From a virus, in the IMG/VR virus record IMGVR_UViG_3300035670_000325, positions 1 to 49,154 of that record: a DNA stretch of 49,154 nt; one strand, 5' to 3'. The notes below the pieces were generated by a model that was not told the DNA's origin, ran no database searches, and worked only from the letters and a program-made list of their open reading frames with translations. The position numbers and the translations under genes are program-made. Shown here in pieces: positions 33,277 to 41,666 of this stretch (position 1 is the stretch's first letter; every line of letters begins with the position of its first letter).

Positions 33277-33717
33277 TTAACTACCTCCTATGCCTGTGCT
33301 ACCAAAACCATTATCACCCCTTTCAGTTTGTTCTAATGTATCTACTATATTGATTGTTGGAATATACACTTTTTCTACTACCAGTTGTGCTATTCTATCA
33401 TATGGGTTAATGTGTAATGGTTGTACTGAATTATTAGTCAATATCACATTAATTTCACCACGATATGAGTTATCTATTGTGCCAATTTCAGCCACAACAC
33501 CTTGTACAGCTAAACCAGAACGTGGTCTAACTTGTAATGCATACCCATCTGGAACTTGAACTGCTATTCCTGTTGGTATTTTAAGTGTTTGAAATTGGCT
33601 TAATGATATTAGTTTTGGTATACGTGCTTTTAAATCCATTCCTGTATCTGTTTCGTATTTTTTATATGGCATGCAATTTTTATCTAACAAACAAATGTCT
33701 AGTTTTATTTTTGACAT
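33277..33717 (-). CDS. dut: Trimeric dUTPase
   Basis: The 146-residue enzyme hydrolyses dUTP to dUMP and keeps uracil out of phage DNA. All five motifs are present: DTGMDL (I), PRSGLA (II), GTIDNSYRGEI (III), DRIAQLV (IV) and RGDNGFGSTG (V). Start ATG 33717 follows GGAGGTATAAAT; an upstream ATG in frame would add 11 residues without a ribosome site. It sits between a small gene and the phosphoesterase. Confidence 0.95.
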   Translation of the reverse strand: MSKIKLDICLLDKNCMPYKKYETDTGMDLKARIPKLISLSQFQTLKIPTGIAVQVPDGYALQVRPRSGLAVQGVVAEIGTIDNSYRGEINVILTNNSVQPLHINPYDRIAQLVVEKVYIPTINIVDTLEQTERGDNGFGSTGIGGS

Positions 33718-33728
33718 ATTTATACCTC

Positions 33729-33980
33729 CTAATCGTTTATAAACTTGCAACTTCTTACATTAACAAAGTATTTTGGTGTGTTAATTTCTAATGTAACTGT
33801 GTCTGTTGCATCATCATATTTCATTCGTATATAACCATCAACATTCATTTTGCCATTACAATCAGCATTTAAAGCAATAGTTATGTCCTTGATTTTTCTT
33901 CTTGAACTAACAGAAACCTCTCTACCACAACCATCAATAAAATCTGCCCACATACTTGCATATACTTTGTGTCTAGCCAT
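33729..33980 (-). CDS. 83-residue hypothetical protein in the replication module
   Basis: The product MARHKVYASMWADFIDGCGR... continues with a beta-rich acidic domain (ITIALNADCNGKMNVDGYIR). GGAGGAATAAGT precedes the ATG. It overlaps the primase gene by 8 bases and precedes dut. Possibly an accessory to primase or nucleotide metabolism; no family recognised. Confidence 0.6.
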   Translation of the reverse strand: MARHKVYASMWADFIDGCGREVSVSSRRKIKDITIALNADCNGKMNVDGYIRMKYDDATDTVTLEINTPKYFVNVRSCKFIND

Positions 33981-34941
33981 ACTTATTCCTCCATTCTTGT
34001 ATCTTTAATTTGTTTGTAATGCTATCATGTATCTCTTGTGTTGATAGTTCACCAATATCTTTTGTGTCTGGTATATTTGCAATATGAACATTAGTTGTTT
34101 TTTTTAATTGGTTAATTAGCTTATGCGTTCCACTAATTCCAGCACTATCATTGTCATATGCAATAACTACATCATATGTTGTTTGAATTATTTTTTTAAT
34201 TTGTACATCAGTAGCTTTACATCCAAACGTACAAATTACATTTTCATATCCAAGTTGCCAATAATTCAAAACATCCCAAACACCTTCTACAATTATTATT
34301 GTCTCATTTTGTTTTACATTATCTAAATTATATAAAATATTGCCAACACATAGACCAGATGGTTGATGAATCCACTTAGCAGGATGATTATCTGTACGTC
34401 TCATAGTAACTCCTACTATTTTGTTTTGATTAAATATTGGAACAACTATTCTTTTATTGTTCTGGCAATATTTAATACCAAAAGTATTTAGTGTATCACT
34501 TGTAAATTGTCTATAGTGTTTTATATCATATAACTTACCTAATACAGACATATCAAATACTTGAAAAATATCTTTCTTATTTATTGAACGCATTGTTTCA
34601 ATCCATTGTTTTTGTTCTTTTAAATAAGATTCTGTACGCTGTTTTATTTCTAAGTTTGTCAAATCTATATTAAATGTGTTGGCAATATGAGTTATAGCAT
34701 CTGTAAAACTTTTATTTTCTAATAACATAACCAAATCAATAATATCTCCACCAGTCTTACATTGTGTGTGGCAATACCATAATCCATTAGCCATGTTAAA
34801 CACAAAAGCTGTGCTATTATTGCCTTTATGTATTGGGCAACAACACCTTATGTCTTTACCAGAAACAGATATATTGTTAGTATATTTTTCTAGCAAACTT
34901 ACTGGATTAACGTTGTGTTTGATATACTCTATAGCATCCAA
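33973..34941 (-). CDS. dnaG: DnaG-type primase
   Basis: The 322-residue enzyme makes RNA primers for DNA synthesis. A CHC2 zinc finger lies at residues 34-61 (RCCCPIHKG, WYCHTQCKTGGDII). The Toprim core holds VEGVWDVLNY (E219) and AYDNDSAG (D263/D265), followed by NIPDTKDIGE. The length is short for a bacterial primase, since the C-terminal helicase-interaction domain is missing, but usual for phage. Start is a TTG at 34941 behind GGGTGGTGA. Confidence 0.92.
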   Translation of the reverse strand: MDAIEYIKHNVNPVSLLEKYTNNISVSGKDIRCCCPIHKGNNSTAFVFNMANGLWYCHTQCKTGGDIIDLVMLLENKSFTDAITHIANTFNIDLTNLEIKQRTESYLKEQKQWIETMRSINKKDIFQVFDMSVLGKLYDIKHYRQFTSDTLNTFGIKYCQNNKRIVVPIFNQNKIVGVTMRRTDNHPAKWIHQPSGLCVGNILYNLDNVKQNETIIIVEGVWDVLNYWQLGYENVICTFGCKATDVQIKKIIQTTYDVVIAYDNDSAGISGTHKLINQLKKTTNVHIANIPDTKDIGELSTQEIHDSITNKLKIQEWRNKYG

Positions 34942-34987
34942 AAATCACCACCCACTTAATCTACATCATATCTGTCAAGCAAATAAT

Positions 34988-35227
34988 CTATGAATGTGTC
35001 TTTTTTTTTACCTTTTTCCAATCATATTTAAGACAATAAGGATTTAATTTCATTGATGTATCATCATTAAACCAAAACATATCTCTCGATATAAAGCTTT
35101 CTAAGTCATAATCCATACTTATTGTTAAATATGTTTTATCATTATGTTCGGGGTGTGTTCCTGCAAATCTATCGCCTGGAACATACTTACCTTCATCAAA
35201 CCCTTTCAGTATTTGCCATAGTTTCAT
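34988..35227 (-). CDS. 79-residue hypothetical phage protein
   Basis: The product starts MKLWQILKGFDEGKYVPGDR and ends in a Lys-rich stretch (KYDWKKVKKKTHS). The pattern KGFDEGKY.PGD recurs in small phage proteins of unknown role. ATG 35227 is chosen because GGGAGGGG lies before it; the longer in-frame start lies inside the RNA ligase gene, which it overlaps by 32 bases. Confidence 0.6.
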   Translation of the reverse strand: MKLWQILKGFDEGKYVPGDRFAGTHPEHNDKTYLTISMDYDLESFISRDMFWFNDDTSMKLNPYCLKYDWKKVKKKTHS

Positions 35228-35777
35228 AATACCCCTCCCTTTTGTTCCATGATTTTGGTACACCATCGTTATCAAGTGTTACTTTAAAATAACCGTTTGA
35301 TGCTGTGTGGTATATAACTATACCTTCTGGATTTGTAAATCCAGGACTAGCATAACTATCATTGTTCCTTAGTAAATCCAATGCTCTATTGATTGCTTCA
35401 CCATCAAATATACCTTTATACAATATTGGAACAACACTACAACACGCTGGTCTTACTAAATCATCTTCCCATTTTGATACATTAAATAGCGAAAATCTTT
35501 TCTCACCTATATTATATTTTCTTTGTATTCCTTGCCCCCACCATTCCCCAAAGTGATGTCCAACACCAAGCTTTAATAATTCCTCTTTGTTTTCATATGC
35601 CCATTTAGCAAATCCATAATTATCATTTTCTGGTGTTATCCATCTGTTTCGGCTACCTGCTAAAAATTCTCCATTCTCTGTAATACAAATTGATGCATTA
35701 GTACCATCAATTTTTTCTGTAATAACTATTTCTCTATTTAGTCTTGGCATTTTAGGAAATGCTTTAAATTCTATCAT
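35196..35777 (-). CDS. RNA ligase family protein
   Basis: The 193-residue protein carries nucleotidyltransferase motif I EKIDGTN (K22 is the adenylated Lys). It continues with GSRNRWI, FGEWWGQGIQRKY, PEGIVIY (motif IV-like) and FKVTL (motif V-like). It would seal or repair RNA, for example tRNA cut by host defence nucleases, as shown for T4 relatives. GGAGCAAATTAAC precedes the ATG, immediately after the helicase stop. Lack of a C-terminal domain is normal for this small group. Confidence 0.88.
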   Translation of the reverse strand: MIEFKAFPKMPRLNREIVITEKIDGTNASICITENGEFLAGSRNRWITPENDNYGFAKWAYENKEELLKLGVGHHFGEWWGQGIQRKYNIGEKRFSLFNVSKWEDDLVRPACCSVVPILYKGIFDGEAINRALDLLRNNDSYASPGFTNPEGIVIYHTASNGYFKVTLDNDGVPKSWNKREGYYETMANTERV

Positions 35778-35778
35778 G

Positions 35779-37149
35779 TTAATTTGCTCCTTTCGCTTCT
35801 ATTTGTGTTAATGTTGGGCGTTTATAAAGTATTGGTATTTTGACTTGATTCAACCCATGCCGTTGGTATGCTATATATAACTCTTGATTTGCTTGTATTT
35901 GACTACATGCAATTTCTTCATCAGATAAGTTTCTTAAAAAGCATAGTTTAGTTGCTAGTTGTAATATACCAAGTGATTCACCTATGTTACGTGCATCTTT
36001 AGTTTGATTACCATACCCTGTTCTATTTTCTTGTGCTGCTGTAAATACTGGTATTTTCAAATCACCACCAATATTCTTTAGACCAGTTGTAAGTGTTGTC
36101 AAAACTAAATCAGTACGCATAGATTTGTTTTGTGCTATTAAATTTGGATTTAACTTGATATAGTCAAAAAATAAAGCAACAATACCATATTTTAAATGAA
36201 ACTTACGTGCTATTGCAATTATTTTATCTAATGTAAAATCAGACATATAAATGTGATGAAAATTAGAGTTATTTAATAAGTACTTAGCATGGTTTAATGC
36301 AAGTATTTTATCTTGTGCTTTGCCATATGCTGTGTCTTGTGTGAATAAACCTGTTTTGATTTCATCTTCTGGCACTTGAGATATGTTACTAATTAGTCTT
36401 AATTCTTCTTCCTCATTGCTTTGTTCTGAATCAATCCATAATATTGGTAATTGTAAATCAATAGCAATGTGTTTTGCCCAGTTTAATAGTATAACTGATT
36501 TACCTGTTTTACTTTCAGCCACCACAATGATTAAATCACCTGGTATAGCACCTCTAGTTACTCTATCAAATTTAGGCATACCAACACTTAAACCAGGAAC
36601 ATCTGTTGGATTACTTTCGTATTTCTTCATGCGTTCATCAAAAGCACTACCCATTTTATAACCATCATCTATTTTGCTGTTTTTAAGTGTTAAATCCATT
36701 ACTTGTTGATTTACATATCCTAAAATATTATCTACTTCTAAGTCTTTTGTTGATACCATTTCTGTTTGTATATCTTTGCATTTGGAATGTATATCACGTT
36801 TCAAGCTATGAGCCATGATTTCTTTGCAAAACATGTGAATGTTATATGTTTTAGGTGATTGTTGTAAAAGCATTAAATACTCTAAACCACCCAAATCCTC
36901 TATTTCTTGTTTTGCTTTAGTGTCTTGTATAACATTCCAAATAGTAACAGGGTCTATTTTCATGTTTTTAGTTAATAAATAGACCATTGTGTTGTATATT
37001 ATCTGATTACCTTTAATAGCAAAATGTTTAGGTGTAAGTCCAATACTCTCACACTCTATTAAAACATTTTGGTCATTAAGGCAATTAGATAATACAATTC
37101 TTTCTGCTCCAACATTGCAAATAATTTCATTTATATTTAGATCGCTCAT
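35779..37149 (-). CDS. dnaB: Replicative DnaB-type helicase
   Basis: The 456-residue hexameric helicase unwinds the fork. The N-terminal domain has the DnaB-like helices (LSNCLNDQNVLIECESIGLT). The RecA core has Walker A AESKTGKSV (211-219), Walker B region LWIDSEQS (237-244), an ALFFDYIKLNP stretch and GNQTKDARNIGESLGILQLA. Its ribosome site AAGGAG is unusually far (about 15 bases) from ATG 37149, so expression may be coupled to the upstream gene, whose stop is 5 bases away. Confidence 0.93.
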   Translation of the reverse strand: MSDLNINEIICNVGAERIVLSNCLNDQNVLIECESIGLTPKHFAIKGNQIIYNTMVYLLTKNMKIDPVTIWNVIQDTKAKQEIEDLGGLEYLMLLQQSPKTYNIHMFCKEIMAHSLKRDIHSKCKDIQTEMVSTKDLEVDNILGYVNQQVMDLTLKNSKIDDGYKMGSAFDERMKKYESNPTDVPGLSVGMPKFDRVTRGAIPGDLIIVVAESKTGKSVILLNWAKHIAIDLQLPILWIDSEQSNEEEELRLISNISQVPEDEIKTGLFTQDTAYGKAQDKILALNHAKYLLNNSNFHHIYMSDFTLDKIIAIARKFHLKYGIVALFFDYIKLNPNLIAQNKSMRTDLVLTTLTTGLKNIGGDLKIPVFTAAQENRTGYGNQTKDARNIGESLGILQLATKLCFLRNLSDEEIACSQIQANQELYIAYQRHGLNQVKIPILYKRPTLTQIEAKGAN

Positions 37150-37154
37150 AGTAA

Positions 37155-37559
37155 TTATTTAATCTCCTTTGTGCTATTAAACAAATCAAAATTAAAATCA
37201 TTAGACACTCTTTCTTGCTCTTTTAATACTTCTATCTTATTTGTTGTTTGTAATTGTACACTGTTTTCTTGTATGAAATTATCATACATTGCTAATCTTT
37301 TCTTTTCAGCTTCTATTTTCTTTAGTGCTTCTGGTAAGCAATAATTTAGAAAACCTAGTGAGTAAAATCCTTTCTTTGGTGGATTTTTAACATAATAATC
37401 AATACCTTGTTTAATTTCTTCGTGCGTAAATCCATCTTCTAGTAATGCTTTTGCTTGTGATATTGCAATTAACATGAGTTGCTTTGTTGTCCTTTGTTTT
37501 GTTTCTTGAAAATAATACTTAGCCAAATCAACTGCTAGTTTATTATTTTCACTATTCAT
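37155..37559 (-). CDS. Possible helicase loader/replication accessory
   Basis: The 134-residue protein is helical (KLAVDLAKYYFQETKQRTTK, ISQAKALLEDGFTHEEIKQG). It is placed directly before dnaB like phage helicase loaders. The sequence GIDYYVKNPPKKGFYSLGFL resembles DnaA/DnaD-associated accessory proteins only weakly. ATG 37559 follows AAAGGAGTGCTAAT; an upstream ATG in frame lies in a hairpin (37588-37605) and is rejected. Function inferred from position. Confidence 0.55.
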   Translation of the reverse strand: MNSENNKLAVDLAKYYFQETKQRTTKQLMLIAISQAKALLEDGFTHEEIKQGIDYYVKNPPKKGFYSLGFLNYCLPEALKKIEAEKKRLAMYDNFIQENSVQLQTTNKIEVLKEQERVSNDFNFDLFNSTKEIK

Positions 37560-37587
37560 ATTAGCACTCCTTTCTTTTGTAAGTATA

Positions 37588-37605
37588 GGGGCGATTGCTC
37601 GCCCC
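37588..37605 (-). terminator. GC-rich intergenic hairpin GGGGCGA-loop-TCGCCCC
   Basis: A perfect 7-bp GC-rich stem with a 4-base loop lies between the 37612 gene and the helicase-linked gene. Similar GGGG/CCCC hairpins lie at 46653-46669, 47196-47214 (imperfect) and 32220-32236. There is no T-tract, so it may act in mRNA processing or attenuation. Confidence 0.45.
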
Positions 37606-37611
37606 ATATAA

Positions 37612-37926
37612 TTAATCTTCTAACAGTTCTTGTAGTTTTGCTAATTTATCAACTGGTACATCCATTTGAATTGTTATAGTTTTACGACATCCAAACGATA
37701 CTGGGTTGTTAGGTGCAATTGCACGTTCACTACTATCAACAACATTACCTTCATCTTCAACATCTTCAAATCTGTGTTGATAGTATTCATGCTCTTTGTC
37801 TTTGTCATTAATAACAATATAATTTTCATCATCTGGAATAGCAACTACATCATAAATTTCACCATTAGTTAGGTACTTTAAATCATCAACATCCACCGCA
37901 ATAACTTGTTTAATTACTTTTCTCAT
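37612..37926 (-). CDS. 104-residue hypothetical protein
   Basis: The product is acidic and beta-rich (IAVDVDDLKYLTNGEIYDVV, NYIVINDKDKEHEYYQHRFE), with a short KLAKLQELLED helix at the end. AAAAGGAG precedes ATG 37926. The first half, with a SH3-like run of GEIYDVVAIPDDENY, occurs in small phage proteins that bind nucleic acid or partners; this is a guess. It lies in the replication operon between the SSB-linked genes and the helicase genes. Confidence 0.6.
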   Translation of the reverse strand: MRKVIKQVIAVDVDDLKYLTNGEIYDVVAIPDDENYIVINDKDKEHEYYQHRFEDVEDEGNVVDSSERAIAPNNPVSFGCRKTITIQMDVPVDKLAKLQELLED

Positions 37927-37960
37927 AATCGACACTCTCCTTTTGTTTTGTTGTTTTTTT

Positions 37961-38185
37961 TTATAACATCATATCAATTGCAAAAAATACATGCAATTTC
38001 ATTACTATTTGTTTAGCATCATCATCACTAATATCTGGACAAGTTGATTTAACTAACTTAGTTCCAGTGCTTAATAATAAATCTGCTCTTTTCCATGCTC
38101 TTTCTAAATCAACTTGCTTTGTTTCTTCTTCGTAATTTTTGTTGTTTTCCTCACTCATTGCTTTTAACATTTTGAATAAATCCAT
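37961..38185 (-). CDS. 74-residue helical hypothetical protein
   Basis: The product MDLFKMLKAMSEENNKNYEE... is largely helical and charged, with a hydrophobic end (MKLHVFFAIDMML). GGAGAGGTCAAA precedes the ATG. It follows the SSB-like gene after 20 bases. Possibly a replication accessory; no family recognised. Confidence 0.6.
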   Translation of the reverse strand: MDLFKMLKAMSEENNKNYEEETKQVDLERAWKRADLLLSTGTKLVKSTCPDISDDDAKQIVMKLHVFFAIDMML

Positions 38186-38205
38186 TTTGACCTCTCCTTT
38201 ATAAT

Positions 38206-38814
38206 TTATTTTGTAAAATCAACTTCCAAATCATTAGATTCATCTGTACCAAGTAGTTCTTTATAACTAGCACCAGTCATTAATTTTAACACCTGTTCTG
38301 CTGTTAAATTAACATATAGTTTTGAGAAATCATATTTCTCTAGTGCTTGTTCTTCTGCTGTAAGTGGTGCTGGTGGCATTGGTATTGGAGTGTATGATGT
38401 GTCTGTTCCAGTACCAGTAACTCTAATCTTTACATCATAGTCTCTCAAATCACCTACTTCTGCCATAAGACCTGCTAGTGCTTCATATAGTCTATTTCCC
38501 TTATCAACTATAACAACGTCTCCTGTTGCTCTATCGATAAAATTACAAGCATGCATTTTTCTCGATGTGTACTTTGGTGTTTTCTTTTGTGCTTTGTCAG
38601 CTTTAATTTGCTGACATATTGGACAATCTCTACCAATACAATTGATTGTCATACCATTACCACTATTTGCAGCTTGTACCCAATGAGTGTATCTTGAATA
38701 TGGTTCTTCATCAAGACACCTAAGTTGATGTGTTCCTTGTGCTAAACTTGCATACTTTAACTCACTACTACCACTACCTTTACTGTCTTTGTTTAACAAA
38801 TCATTCCATCCCAT
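38206..38814 (-). CDS. Single-stranded DNA-binding protein (gp32-like, zinc)
   Basis: The 202-residue protein has the arrangement of phage gp32-like SSBs: an N-terminal tail, LAQGTHQLRCLDEEPYSRYTHW, a zinc site (HW...C..RDCPICQQ around residues 44-70), a conserved RKMHACNFIDRATGDVVIVD stretch and an acidic C-terminus (DESNDLEVDFTK) for partner contacts. GGAGGAAATTAGT precedes the ATG. It coats single-stranded DNA at the fork and lies in the same operon as helicase, primase and polymerase. Confidence 0.82.
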   Translation of the reverse strand: MGWNDLLNKDSKGSGSSELKYASLAQGTHQLRCLDEEPYSRYTHWVQAANSGNGMTINCIGRDCPICQQIKADKAQKKTPKYTSRKMHACNFIDRATGDVVIVDKGNRLYEALAGLMAEVGDLRDYDVKIRVTGTGTDTSYTPIPMPPAPLTAEEQALEKYDFSKLYVNLTAEQVLKLMTGASYKELLGTDESNDLEVDFTK

Positions 38815-38815
38815 A

Positions 38816-39235
38816 CTAATTTCCTCCTCTGTGTAATAAATTTATAGTATTTGTTCCCTTGCTTACACTAATGTCTAAATCATTTTTGATTAATTCCTCA
38901 ACTGTAACTTTGTATGGTTTTAGTATTTCATCGTAAACATCTGACATTTCTTTACGTAAGTGTTCATCAAATTGTAGAATTATTTCTGTTGAAAATACAA
39001 TACCAGATACTAATCTTTGATCACCTACAATTGCATCTCCTGCGGCTTTTTGTAGTGCTTCTAGCACTGTATCTACTGTTATTCTAGCTGTTGAATAATG
39101 TCTTAGTGGTTGCATGTGTTCATCTGTAACCTCTATTGTTGTGTCATACAATGTACCACCAAGTTCTTTATCATCTGTGCCAATTATAATTGATTCATCA
39201 CCAAAATACAATGCACCTTTTTCAATTTTTATCAT
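38816..39235 (-). CDS. 139-residue hypothetical protein
   Basis: The product MIKIEKGALYFGDESIIIGT... is alpha/beta with a helical middle (VLEALQKAAGDAIVGDQRLV) and end (LKPYKVTVEELIKNDLDISV). It overlaps the end of the gene upstream by 14 bases and is followed 1 base later by the SSB gene. It may partner SSB; no family recognised. Confidence 0.6.
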   Translation of the reverse strand: MIKIEKGALYFGDESIIIGTDDKELGGTLYDTTIEVTDEHMQPLRHYSTARITVDTVLEALQKAAGDAIVGDQRLVSGIVFSTEIILQFDEHLRKEMSDVYDEILKPYKVTVEELIKNDLDISVSKGTNTINLLHRGGN

Positions 39236-39740
39236 TTAAGTACCCCTTTCGAGTTAGTAGATTTGTCATTCCTGGCATATAAACACCATTAGTAATTTTT
39301 TTTCTTGTGTTGTATTCTTTTATTTCTGGATGTGCAATATTGCCTTTCCACACGATACATTTAACACCTTTTTTGTATTGGTATCTATAAGTTTCCAACT
39401 CATGTATATTATCAAATACTATTGGATATGCTATTATTGTTGATTGATATGTCATGGCACAAGGATGAACTATACCTATCTTTTCCTTTGTGCTGGCATG
39501 ATAAGTATCTAATGCAAACATTATCTTGTCAACAAATTTATTATTATAAGTAAATATAGCACCAAATACTTTTTTATTTTGTTTTGTGTGATATATATCG
39601 TGTGTGTTTAGCAATATAGGTGTACGTGCTAACATTATCAGCTTACCACGTACCTCTGCAATTTCTTCTCTATCTGGTGTTAAACCAGTTAACTTTTGTA
39701 TTTTGTCTTTCAATAGTGCATTGTAGACAAATACTTTCAT
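39222..39740 (-). CDS. Possible gamma-glutamylcyclotransferase-like protein
   Basis: The 172-residue protein opens MKVFVYNALLKDKIQKLTGL and has EIAEVRGKLIMLARTPILLN, a start that resembles AIG2/GGCT-like folds (where the motif is YGTL). A later HELETYRYQYKKGVKCIVWK fits the same fold. The canonical Gly of YGTL is replaced by NALL, so enzyme activity is doubtful. GAGGTGATGTT precedes the ATG. Tentative call. Confidence 0.5.
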   Translation of the reverse strand: MKVFVYNALLKDKIQKLTGLTPDREEIAEVRGKLIMLARTPILLNTHDIYHTKQNKKVFGAIFTYNNKFVDKIMFALDTYHASTKEKIGIVHPCAMTYQSTIIAYPIVFDNIHELETYRYQYKKGVKCIVWKGNIAHPEIKEYNTRKKITNGVYMPGMTNLLTRKGYLNDKN

Positions 39741-39770
39741 AACATCACCTCACAACTGTATTTATATAGC

Positions 39771-40079
39771 TTATGAGGTAGTACCATTTGCATCTAGCAA
39801 TCCATTAAGGGTTGCTATTGCTTTTTCGTATTTTTTAATTACCGCCTTTTTTTCTTTAATATCATTTAGCGATAACTCAATTGCTGAATTTAAATTTTCA
39901 TTTTCAGCAGTTAATTGCTCTGTGATGTTTGCAAAACAAGAATGTTCTTCTAGTGCTGAATAAGCTTTTTGTATCTTTTGTCTGAGTGCCTTATAGTGCT
40001 TAATGTTACTATCTAACTCCATGATTTCAATTTCTAAAGTTTCCATTGTTGTTCTTAATGCATTGATTTGATTTTCCAT
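39771..40079 (-). CDS. 102-residue coiled-coil protein
   Basis: The product is almost entirely heptad-like helix (METLEIEIMELDSNIKHYKA, KEKKAVIKKYEKAIATLNGL) with one Cys in the middle. GAAAGGATGTCGAGATT precedes the ATG. It lies after the HTH gene in the same transcript. Possibly a structural or regulatory dimer; no family recognised. Confidence 0.62.
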   Translation of the reverse strand: MENQINALRTTMETLEIEIMELDSNIKHYKALRQKIQKAYSALEEHSCFANITEQLTAENENLNSAIELSLNDIKEKKAVIKKYEKAIATLNGLLDANGTTS

Positions 40080-40101
40080 AATCTCGACATCCTTTCGTTG
40101 T

Positions 40102-40317
40102 TTAAATAAAAGTTAGTTTTCTTCGTGGTATATCATATAAGATTAACCACTTGTGAATAGTACAATTGCTTATGTCATACTTAGCCGCCATTTCATCTAT
40201 TGACATTTTATTGTCAAGATAATCTCTTTTCAATATTTCATCAATAGATAAATTATATTTTAATTCCAATAGTTTCATGCTTGCTGTTTTTCTTTTTGTT
40301 ACTAGTGTAGTAGACAT
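40102..40317 (-). CDS. Small HTH DNA-binding protein
   Basis: The 71-residue protein holds a helix-turn-helix at about residues 37-60 (KMSIDEMAAKYDISNCTIHK, then WLILYDIPRRK), resembling Trp-repressor/transposase-type HTH. It has its own promoter at 40339-40367 and GGAGGTGATAAA before the ATG. As a small dedicated DNA-binding protein it is a candidate regulator of the dyad sites or a nuclease fragment; neither is shown. Confidence 0.75.
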   Translation of the reverse strand: MSTTLVTKRKTASMKLLELKYNLSIDEILKRDYLDNKMSIDEMAAKYDISNCTIHKWLILYDIPRRKLTFI

Positions 40318-40338
40318 TTTATCACCTCCTATATATAT

Positions 40339-40367
40339 ATATTAGCATGAAAATATTAGAAAGTAAA
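40339..40367 (-). promoter_or_regulatory. Leftward promoter for the HTH gene and downstream replication genes
   Basis: On the minus strand TTTACT (40367-40362) and TAATAT (40344-40339) are 17 bases apart, with TGC before the -10. Predicted start is near 40332, just upstream of GGAGGTG and ATG 40317. Confidence 0.55.
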
Positions 40368-40376
40368 GTATACTAA

Positions 40377-40658
40377 TTATTCATTTGTCTTTCTTTTAAA
40401 ACCATTAAATGTATAAATTGTTTTGTTAGTACTAATATACCATGTTACTTCTGCATATCTGAGTTTTTTCCCATTAAAACAATTAATTGCATGATTTGTG
40501 TTTATTGTTTGATTTGGTATTAATTTTTGATTGTTTGCCCATTTTACACCTATTATTTCTAAATATTTAAGCAAATCATTTATTGCTTCATTTGTTGTAC
40601 ATTGTATTGCAAAATTACCAAGTAGAAAATCTACTGTGTGTTTCTTTTTAAAATACAT
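40377..40658 (-). CDS. 93-residue hypothetical protein
   Basis: The product MYFKKKHTVDFLLGNFAIQC... has alternating strands and a helix (NEAINDLLKYLEIIGVKWAN) and a late VTWYISTNKTIYTFNGF. Small proteins with this EAINDLLKYLE..GVKWANG pattern are common in phages; their role is unknown. GGAGGTATAATT precedes the ATG, 12 bases after the peptidase stop. Confidence 0.6.
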   Translation of the reverse strand: MYFKKKHTVDFLLGNFAIQCTTNEAINDLLKYLEIIGVKWANNQKLIPNQTINTNHAINCFNGKKLRYAEVTWYISTNKTIYTFNGFKRKTNE

Positions 40659-40669
40659 AATTATACCTC

Positions 40670-41665
40670 CTAAATATATTTAACAATACGTTTAACCCAA
40701 TCTTTGATTTGACACATTTCTTTAAAATTAACATATTCATCTACGGTGTGTGCATTATAGTACCCAGCACTAATGTTACAACAATCAGTTATAACTTCAC
40801 GCAAATAAGTTGTATCAGCAACACTACCTGTTGTGCATCTAACCCATATCTCGCTTAGTACACCTTGTTTTGCTACAAGCGATAAGAATTTTAATGTGCC
40901 ATTGTATTTACCAGAGTATGCTACTATTAAATCTTCTCCACCATTTCTATCAATTGTTACTCCGTATTTACAATCTTCAAAAAAGGATTTGTGTTGTGTA
41001 ATTGCATGCTTTACACCTATGCACCCTGATTCTTCACCAACAGAAAAGAATATTTTTATTGGCAAATCAATCATTTCTTTTGCTACTTGTAATGTTATTG
41101 CCATACCACATTTATCATCTCCACCTAATATTCTTAATTTATTAGATCTGATGAGTTGTTTTTCTTTGTCATATATAACTTTAAATGATTGATTTGTTTT
41201 TTCTATTTCTTCTTCTTCATCGTAATATGAATAATGTCGAGATGTTGTTTTATTCTCAAAATACTTACAAAATATTGCATCTCCATCACGTTCTAGTTTT
41301 AATTTTGCTGTAGTTTCGTTTGGTATTTCATTGTATAACACTAATTCTTCAGCACATACATCAAATGCCATACAGTTCTTACAAGTACGTTCAGTACTAA
41401 TGTTTTTCCCATAGTAAGAATATATATTGTTGTTCCAGTTTGAATATCCTGTATAGGTATAGTTTTCAACTATATCCATGTGTGCATTAAGCAATGGATA
41501 TTGCTTTGCTTTACCTCTAGTTGCGTATAAATTACCTATTTCATCAAATATAACTTCAAAATTAAGTGCTGTTAACTCTTTAATTAAAAACTCTGTCATT
41601 ACATTTTCATATCCATGTGGTGTATTAAATCTTAATAGTTTAAGTGTATTAGCTAAGAAACTCAT
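40670..41665 (-). CDS. M20/M42-type metallopeptidase with Cys-bearing insertion
   Basis: The 331-residue protein has the active-site residues of the M20/M42 clan: LLNAHMDIV (H62, D64), ILGGDDKCGMA (bridging D183), FFSVGEESGCIG (E211/E212), TIDRNG (D239) and NAHTVDEYV (H306). So it should bind two zinc ions and act as a peptidase or amidohydrolase. Between H62 and D183 there is an insertion of about 90 residues with CKNCMAFDVC and an acidic stretch YYDEEEEIEK. Such enzymes are rare in phages. GGGGGAAGAATAAT precedes the ATG. It is adjacent to a Cys-rich orphan. Confidence 0.85.
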   Translation of the reverse strand: MSFLANTLKLLRFNTPHGYENVMTEFLIKELTALNFEVIFDEIGNLYATRGKAKQYPLLNAHMDIVENYTYTGYSNWNNNIYSYYGKNISTERTCKNCMAFDVCAEELVLYNEIPNETTAKLKLERDGDAIFCKYFENKTTSRHYSYYDEEEEIEKTNQSFKVIYDKEKQLIRSNKLRILGGDDKCGMAITLQVAKEMIDLPIKIFFSVGEESGCIGVKHAITQHKSFFEDCKYGVTIDRNGGEDLIVAYSGKYNGTLKFLSLVAKQGVLSEIWVRCTTGSVADTTYLREVITDCCNISAGYYNAHTVDEYVNFKEMCQIKDWVKRIVKYI

Positions 41666-41666
41666 A

